Assembly (NCBI GenBank): GCA_949152475.1
Contig: OX424561.1
Span: forward strand, 8,122,001 to 8,186,000
Reading direction: 5' to 3'
From: Terebella lapidaria
Lineage: Eukaryota; Annelida; Polychaeta; Terebellida; Terebellidae
DNA: 64,000 bases
Of this stretch, positions 56,742 to 64,000 are shown piece by piece. How positions within the stretch are numbered: position 1 is the first letter of the stretch; each line of letters starts with the position of its first letter. The position numbers were made by a program, and so were the translations under genes. The notes beneath the pieces are model-generated. The model searched no databases, was not told the origin of the DNA, and saw only the letters and a program-made list of their open reading frames with translations.

Positions 56742-58699
56742 TCAGTGAGCCAGCCATTCTTGACGCCGGTGTCCTTCAGGTACTGGTAGTACTCGCGCAG
56801 CTGTTCCTCGCCGTACTGCTCCAGCTTGTTGACGTCCAAGGAGCGGATTGGCGGGTACTTCTCGTACACTAGGTCCGGAGGTGGAGGTCCAGGCGCGGTG
56901 GGCGACCGTCGCAGGTGTCCAAAGTCCGGGAGTGGGGCGGCCATGCCCAGGTTGGGACAGCTCTGGCTGCGAGCGAGGGCTTCTAGCTGGCTCAGGACGT
57001 AGTCGCTGGTTGTCGAGAGCTCCTTAGGGGCGGTCGCGGCGGCGGCGACGGGATCCAATGGAAGGTCACAGCTCGGGGACTCCGGTGAGCGGACTTCGTC
57101 GCAGTTCTCACAGAGTCCCTGACCGCCGAGCTCGAGGGCGTCCGGGTAAATCGCTTGGATCCCTGCAGCGAACATCGAGTCATCGCCGATGTTGTCCGTG
57201 CAGCAGAGCTCCTCCCCAGCGTTCTTAGGAATGACGTCAGTGAGTTTGGAAGACAACTCGGAATTGGACAGACTTGAGGTCATCAGGTTTTTAACGTTAT
57301 TATTGTTATGTTTTGTAAGAGAATGTTGTGGCATCCCATGGTGCATAGCATAGTGTCCATTGGACAGGACGGGGAAGCTCATGCTCATAGAAGACTTGTG
57401 CATGGCGTTCACCGGAGAATACATAGAGCTACCCTGATGGTAGGGATAGTCCGACGAAAGAAGCAACGCTGATACATTTGGAGTGGTACACTGATTCATA
57501 TTGCTGTCCTGGCTATGAAAATATCCATTCAAATCCACCGGTGTTGATGTGAAACGTTTATCCAATTCAGGATGTGTTGACCCTGGAATGCCCATGTTGT
57601 TTGGATTATACCCTGATGTGCCGTTACAGTTTGTCCAGGAGTGTCGCCGAGCATTGTCTACAGTCGCAGTGTCCACCTCAGGCTTACCCACATTGCCGTT
57701 TTGCATGTGGATCACCGCGTGACTCGTGGCCTTGCGGCCGGAGTCCTGTGTGGACAACAGGTTGTTGTTGGTGTTCTGTACAGAGGAGAACTGCTGCTTC
57801 AGCGGAACTGTTCCCACGGAGACGGGGACATGTAGCACAGAGGTTTTAGCAGTGGGTGGTACACCTGAGGTAGTGTTAGTGTTAGATCCATGAGGGGAAC
57901 TGTCCATAACTTTCCCTGGATTGGTACTGCTGCTCGCAGGTTGTAGATCCGATTTGGCACTGGATTTGATGTAATGCGACCCTGATAATCGATTTTCCTT
58001 GTTGCTGTTAGCACTGTCATCCATAGGCTGGATTTCTGAACACTTCGCGGTATCACTGAGAGGTAAACTTACACTGTGTTTGGCCTTGACCATTGCGTCA
58101 CTATCCTGTGATCCAGGTTTGTTGGTCAAAGACACAATCGGCGACCGGTTGCGAGGAATATCCGAGTATGTGCCGAGGTCCTTTCTCTGGACCATGGGAG
58201 TGGGAACTCTCTTCCCAGGCGTCTCCTCGGGAATGGATGATACTCGCTCCTTGCTCAGAGACCTCGGGCCCGTTGACTTCCCGTACTTGACGCCGGGTTT
58301 GGAAGTCCTGGCCCGGCCCACGGCGGGACTGGTCGGTGGCTTGTCGCCAGGGGATATGCTCCCTCTCGGGAGACTGCTGCGCCTTACTGCAGGACTGTTG
58401 GGCGCTGAAGAACGTTTGACCATCGGCGATCCTGGAGTCTTTTTACCTGGAAGTGGTGAGTTTGGTTTCTTGTCGGCGACCCCGTTGTGCAGTTTGTTTG
58501 CAGGTCGCGGAGCTGGCGAGGAACTGCGACTGGACGGGGCAGAGCTGGAGCTCCGTCGCCCGCCGGCTGGTCGGCCTTTGGTAGCACCACCCGGTGGGGG
58601 TTTCTGGGTTGTTGCATGTCGTTGTAGTAACGGCGTACGAACACGAGGGATTCGGGTGGCGGCAGTTTGGGAGAGGTCTTCTGCTGCAGTACTAGCCAT
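56742..58699 (-). CDS. Large Ser/Pro-rich coding exon with SxIP motifs; probable first exon of PPP4R4 or of an adjacent gene
   Basis: The exon opens at an ATG (58699) with A at -3 and G at +4, after an in-frame stop at 58733-58735. It encodes 652 residues plus two bases before a GTAAGT donor. Residues 1-190 are basic and rich in Ser and Pro, and carry TRIP (15-18), SSIP (154-157) and SDIP (179-182), the [S/T]xIP signature of EB-binding microtubule plus-end proteins. The middle is Asn/Ser-rich and looks disordered. The last 100 residues are more ordered, with L-S-Q-L-E-A-L-A-R-S-Q-S-C-P-N-L and an acidic helix L-E-Q-Y-G-E-E-Q-L-R-E-Y-Y-Q-Y-L. Without splicing it would stop after N-G-W-L-T-E. 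I do not recognise the family. The donor phase (two bases, GA) fits the acceptor of the exon at 51398, giving N-G-W-L-T-D-S-G-Q-E-V-Q. Confidence 0.75.
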
Positions 58700-61600
58700 C
58701 TTCCCTGCATGCTGTGTCTCCCTGCCAAACACTTAGTGGCAATCAGTCATCCACATAATCATGATAATGTAGGATAACCTCAGCATTGTTTGTCAATGAA
58801 AAGTTTGCCGAGCTGTCACCATCAATAATTTGATTGCCTGAGTCAGTAAACCCTCAGCACTGATCTTTCATCATCCGTCTATGGTTTCTGTCAGCCACAC
58901 CAGATCAGCAATGTTGCAAGGCAAATATTGACTCCTAAGTTCCAGTGCAAGTCAATACCGTATTGGATGAAAGTTAATTTATGTAGCGATCTGCAGCCCA
59001 CGCACAGCTCACCAAAGAGCACTTGATTAAATCCTAGCCTAGAAAAGAACAAAAAGTATTCAGCAACTTCAGCAAAGTATTTGTTTCATAGAGACGCTAT
59101 TTATTTCCGTACTCACAGACGGCCGACGTTTAGCCCTGACCTCCATCTGACTTGTCATATTTATTGTCTTGTGATCACTTCAGGCCTATGTTTGTACAAT
59201 ACAGACAGCAAAACAAACAGGAGGCTTGAAACTAAGCCATATATTTTTGCTACTTGTGCTCCTGGTAAAAAGTGTAAGCATTTGTTGGGCATTTATCAAA
59301 TCAAGCAGTGAAATACTAAGCTGTCCTCACAGCTGTGTCGTGACGAGGAACATATGGCCAATACCACTGTGTTCAATGCGTCCACAAAACAAACAAGAAA
59401 TCCAATTTAGCATCATACTGTGTTGGATCACGTGAATCAGTTATAATGGATTCATCCATCCATGCACCATGTGCACAGCACCATGGCATGTAGCATGATC
59501 AGCAATGATGATTATTTTTAAATGACTTCACTTAAAATTTGACAATACAGTCATGTAGATTCTTAATGAATCACACAGAATACCTATACATGATATGTAC
59601 AAATGTATATGGTATCTAGCAAGAAAAGTCACTGATGCAGCAAGTGCATACAGTTTAGCTACATGTATGTGAATATTTATACACACTCCTCCAAAAACAC
59701 AAATATCTTTTTGATTGCTTAATATAGTACTTTAGTTGCAGGTCTATCCAAATGTTACTACTGATCCTGCTGATAGAAGGTGCAAGTTATAAGAAAGTGT
59801 CAGCTGAGGTTAACCACAAGTCAGCCGGTCCTTGTAAATATTCCATTTTCCCAAACAATCCTCTGGCAGTGAATTCCACCATTCGGTCTGCCACATAGTA
59901 CATTGTACATACCACACATATTCCATGGTAATCCAAATACCCGGCTCCCTTTCCTTACATGTATTTGTTTGATGTTCCTTATAATTTGTCTTTTTTACAT
60001 GAAATTAAAACTATTTGCTCTTTGGTTTATCATGTTTATCAAGTACAAGTTTGAGGACAACACCAAAACAGAACCTGACATAAATATCATGAGGATATTC
60101 AAACAATGGACATTCTCAGGAATGCTCTGCCTCATTGATACATCCAACTCCAGTTTTGTACTTCCAAGTTGATGACACCGGCACACGTACTGACTGTACT
60201 CCAGGTGGCCAGTACCAGTATCTACCAGCTGTGACTACCGAGGTCACTTGCAGTGTGTTCAGTGTCCCTCCAGTGTGAAGTCTCCAGTGTCCACTGTTTG
60301 ACTGACCATGCTGACCTATTACCTCTGTCCACATGTGGTACAGATTGGACTGTTTGGTCAACAGTTATCCCAGTTATGTAGCCTGACATAACATCATTAT
60401 ATATTGCCTGTAAAAGTCAGTAACAGTCTTCGAGCTTGCTCGCTGCTCAAGTTTCCTGCTCTGAGGTGTAAATATTCCATATTGATGGAGGCAGTGCAGC
60501 ATTAATCACTGCCTGAGTTGTTGCAATCATCAAGACAGGCAGCCTCCGAGAAGAATGAATTGGATCCATGTAATTGTGTCAAGGTTAGCAGGCAGTGTGT
60601 GAGAATTACCAGACAGGGCTCCTAGAGGCTGCTCTTCAATACCAACTGCTCTGAATCAATCCAGGAACTCCCGAGTCAATCCTCATCCACTGAGAGAAGT
60701 AAACTGTCAATGCTCCATAATGGACACTCCACAAAGCTGCAGCAACATTAGACTGGTCCTTATCTAAGGACAAGCCTGCTACACTAGCTAGGAGGCCGGT
60801 TACCACGGCCACGCATGGCTCCCTGGGGCCCTCCTCCAGCCGCACTCTTGTCTCGCTAGAGAGGCTCTGAGTCATGACATCAAATCACAGTGAATCAAGC
60901 ACCAGTCAGTCACATATTTGCATTTTGGACTAGAAAATACAAATCACGTTGTAATATTCCTGGCTAAAAAAACCAACATTAACAAGGAAATGCTTATACC
61001 GATATTTGACCCAGGAGAAGAAAAACTTTTAGCATGGGCTTTTGAAGTGGGTGTCCCGTATATTCCTAGTTTGGAGTGCAGGTTTGTGTAGGTAGGCTGT
61101 GGTTTACCATGGCTGAGGACTTAGCTTGCAGCCTTATCTATGTGATCTAGGAAAGCTGGGCACCTGATAGCACCTAGGGCAAGGCTGAGGGCCTACATCT
61201 GTGTGTGTGTGGGCTTTATTGGCCTGGGGGCAGGGAGTAGATTGTATTCCAATATACCTGCAGGCTGGCACTGCAACACTAAACATCTCAACAAATGCTG
61301 CTAATGATAAGCACATGTTGTACTAAATGGAGAGTGAATGACTGGTCAGACAGGTGTAATTTCACAGCAATCTAACTTGCCCTTGGAATATCACAATACC
61401 GTTAATGATGGTGCTCAATATTGGCTGTTAACTGATACCTAGCTTTCTATGGTTGAGGTGATTTCTCTCAGGTGTAGCTAAAGCATTAACCCATCCTCAG
61501 TCCGTCTATTGTGTATGTATTACACCTCCCTAGGGCCACACACTGATATTGATAACTGCTGCCGACTCCAGACAGAAGGTTACAGAAACATCCACCGGCT

Positions 61601-62959
61601 TCAATTGTCTTCATACCACCCGGCAAAAAGGAAGAAAAATATCCAGTTTTCACCACAAATTTCCGGTGGTTCGAGCACTGACAAGAACTAGCCTTGGAGC
61701 CCCGATATACATGTATATCTGAGTGAACAAGTCTCTGCTATCATAACCTCAGTGGTGCTGATATCAATCATAGTACATATCCATAACGTCCTATATTTAA
61801 CCATAGGCGGATGTCAGGCACGTTACACGCTATAATACATGTACATGGTGATTAGCAATGTAAACCATGCATGGAAACTGAATATCCTGGTTCAAACTCC
61901 TTGTAAACATGTGACTGACATACAGAGTTACAACTGTCCTGAAAATGCTAAACCTAATGCATTGTTAATCACATGCAAATTATTTCTGAATGTGTACATA
62001 TGTACACTTATGTGTGATATATAAATACTCACAAGTACAATTTCCAATTTCATGATCTAGATTTCAATTTACATATTTGTGCATGTACATTGTACATGAC
62101 ATGTACAATTACATGTACAAACACATTGTGTTTGTCTAGATAATTACTTTTCTCCTTATGGATATACTTAATACAACGAACATAATAAATCAAGTAAATT
62201 GGCAGATAGATATTAATTTTCTTCCAAAATTTTGATTAGAATAATAAGCAACTATATTTTGAGCATACATGTAATAAGCATGATAAAGGAAACCTTCAGT
62301 ATCAGCTAAACATTTTGAACAAATTGTGGAGGAATTGGCTGTTTTTTCATCCAGATGAAAATCTAACTGTTCACACAGCTCTAATCAAAACACCGTACAC
62401 TATCAGCAGAGAACATGATAAAACCAGACGGATAAAAGCATCTTTGATCTCCCTGCATCACTGCACATTATTTATGTGTGCATAAATATATAGCACAGTT
62501 AATAGGCTAGAAACTCCATAAATAGAAAGGACTGTGCATGTTCAACCATGCGTGTCAGACAGCAAGTGTGTGTAAGGGCTTTTGACCGTAAAGTGTAATC
62601 AAGTAATCGGTTCCATAAATTTGTACAAAGGATACTATTGTTTTTTGTGCCCTTTCTAAGCAAGTAAAAGATTACTACATCAGATTCGCCATGTGCAAAT
62701 AGCACTGCAATATACTAGTAAGGTATGATAAATACTATATAATAGACCCTAGCTTTTCCTTATCAATCAAGGCATCCATACCACCAGAAATGCATGTACA
62801 TGAGAGAGACTATAACTTGATGTATTTCTGTCTTTTCTGATACTACACAAGTGCAGTATAACTTGTGATGCATGAGATACAAACCAAGAAATATAAGTTC
62901 GAGATCATATGAATTACTGCTGACCACAAAAGGTCCCCTACAGTACGAATCACACAGAA
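58700..62959. other. Upstream region with no supported gene
   Basis: This probably contains the 5' UTR and promoter of the gene starting at 58699, but no TATA box or CpG island stands out. Open frames here are short and lack recognisable domains. TACATGTA words are frequent. Confidence 0.5.
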
Positions 62960-62964
62960 GGTCA

Positions 62965-63300
62965 CTAGTATGCTAGCCTTGTTAAATGATTGGCGCGCCT
63001 TGGCTGCGCCAGTGTCCGTTTTTAGCATATTGAAATGCTAGCACATACCATGCGTATGCTCGCCTGACTGCGCCAGAAAAATGCGAGCATTATTTAGGCG
63101 CGCATCCACCGTCTGTAAGGCGCGCCCGAGTCCGTTTTGGGCATTTCACAATGCTAGCATTTTACACAATGCGCACCTCGTGTTGATGCGAGCATCGTAA
63201 AATGCTAGCCAGTTAAAGATGCGCAGCATTTCATATAATGTGCACCTCGTGTGGATGCGAGCATCGTAAAATGCTAGCCCGTTAACAGTGCGCATATGCT
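62965..63300. repeat. CpG-rich short-repeat / foldback patch
   Basis: In AT-rich surroundings this stretch has many GCGCGCC, TGCGCC and ATGCTAGC words. A direct repeat of about 43 bp ('gcacctcgtg...gctagcc') occurs at about 63173 and again at about 63242 (offset 69 bp). Inverted words such as GCGAGCAT / ATGCTCGC and TAGCAT / ATGCTA allow several hairpins. No protein frame is apparent. Confidence 0.6.
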
Positions 63301-64000
63301 ACGGGAGTAACTGTTAATCTGGTACATGTTTACTGTGAATCTCTGGTGAACATGCATTAGTCTGCGATAAAATCCATTAAAAATTCGTACGGAAAAAGTG
63401 AGTGTGAAGCGGAGAGAGGTGAATATATATCTGGAATGACAATTCTGTTTTCGTATTCATTATTATGTTATACAAATAATTTTCACTGTTTCTATAGGCT
63501 ATAGCTACATGTAATCTACATGTTTGCTTCATTTTTCTTCAGGTCGAGCTTGGTTGACGGGTTGCAAGAAAAACGACTGAGTCTTTCTGGTTGTTTTTCG
63601 TGTCCTCTAACAAGAAGATTTATTTGCTGTCCTCATCAGGATGATTGTTTGTTAATCGGGCATATATCGAGCGTGACAAAAGTTCATTGCTTGTCACTTT
63701 CTGACAAGTAATCAAATGTATTAATTTAACACTGACAGTTTATTGACTTCCTGCCAATATTCAATGGGTTAATTGCAAATTTGAAAACAGTATGTCGATT
63801 GGACGCACCGCAATACTGATGAAGACTTAATTGTTATTCGCAACAAATCAGAATTACAATCGACGCATTCAAGTCACCAAACAATTAAACACATGACAGT
63901 TACTTCAAAGATCACAAATAGTGACAACAATATTTTCTTGAAGAATTATCGTAACAGTCACAGATAGTTTACATACAAGACAAAGTATCTGGAAAAGTGG
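63301..64000. other. No feature seen
   Basis: AT-rich sequence without a convincing gene, RNA or repeat. Confidence 0.5.

Noticed and set aside
57999-58736. Plus-strand ORF of 245 codons
   Set aside because: It is antisense to the Ser/Pro-rich exon; the low-complexity, GC-rich coding sequence keeps the opposite frame open by composition.
60636-60875. Minus-strand ORF of 79 codons
   Set aside because: It looked slightly protein-like, but has no recognisable domain, splice partners or repeat of the pattern elsewhere.
35773-64000. tRNA or other small RNA genes
   Set aside because: I looked for B-box-like GGTTCRA words with a matching cloverleaf and found none that could be supported.

Overview
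The window looks like genomic DNA of a spiralian (lophotrochozoan) animal, most likely a mollusc. It is AT-rich, has GT-AG introns, and is dominated by a tandem array of intronless TALE-class homeobox genes. Lineage-specific TALE expansions of this kind are known in spiralians, where they are called SPILE genes. The rest is a many-exon gene whose exons align with vertebrate PPP4R4 (regulatory subunit 4 of protein phosphatase 4). The alignment was made from memory of the human protein.

Region 1, 1 to about 34.8 kb. Twenty-one near-identical units of about 1.70 kb lie head to tail, all reading on the minus strand; the left edge of the array lies outside the window. Each intact unit is a self-contained gene. 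It has upstream clusters of TCF/LEF-like and TGACA (TALE-type) sites, a TATATAAA box with a TCAGTT initiator 31 bp downstream, a 73-nt leader, a 191-codon reading frame and an AATAAA signal 56 nt past the stop. The protein has an N-terminal FRPW motif (Groucho type), a DSGYDS motif (beta-TrCP phosphodegron type) and a TALE homeodomain with a PBX-like third helix. Seven units (3, 4, 6 to 10) are full length. Units 1 and 2 have a one-base insertion that cuts off the FRPW end. Unit 5 has lost its promoter in a deletion of about 0.83 kb. Unit 11 has an altered tail. Units 12 to 18 and 20 share a 4-bp deletion that ends the protein near the end of homeodomain helix 3. Units 19 and 21 are broken in the homeodomain. 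The right-hand half carries multi-unit higher-order repeats. The array ends at 34.8 to 35.8 kb in a diverged, truncated unit and a small inverted fragment.

Region 2, about 35.9 to 58.7 kb. PPP4R4 is on the minus strand. Twenty-one exons with matching splice phases (51398 down to 38326) encode a HEAT-repeat scaffold, a short charged segment and a Ser-rich tail. A 1.96-kb Ser/Pro-rich exon at 56742-58699 begins with a well-placed ATG and ends in a perfect GTAAGT donor whose phase fits the first PPP4R4 exon. It is either the N-terminus of the same gene (about 1,500 residues in total) or a separate gene whose further exons are not seen. Introns hold small DNA-transposon relics, including a 178-bp TA-flanked MITE split by an 868-bp TTAA-flanked element.

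Region 3, 58.7 to 64 kb. No gene could be supported. A CpG-rich, short-repeat/foldback patch lies at about 62.97-63.30 kb.

The main point of interest is the array. It is a macrosatellite of intronless homeobox genes, each with its own promoter, resembling in layout the mammalian DUX4/D4Z4 arrays but built from a different homeobox class in a spiralian.
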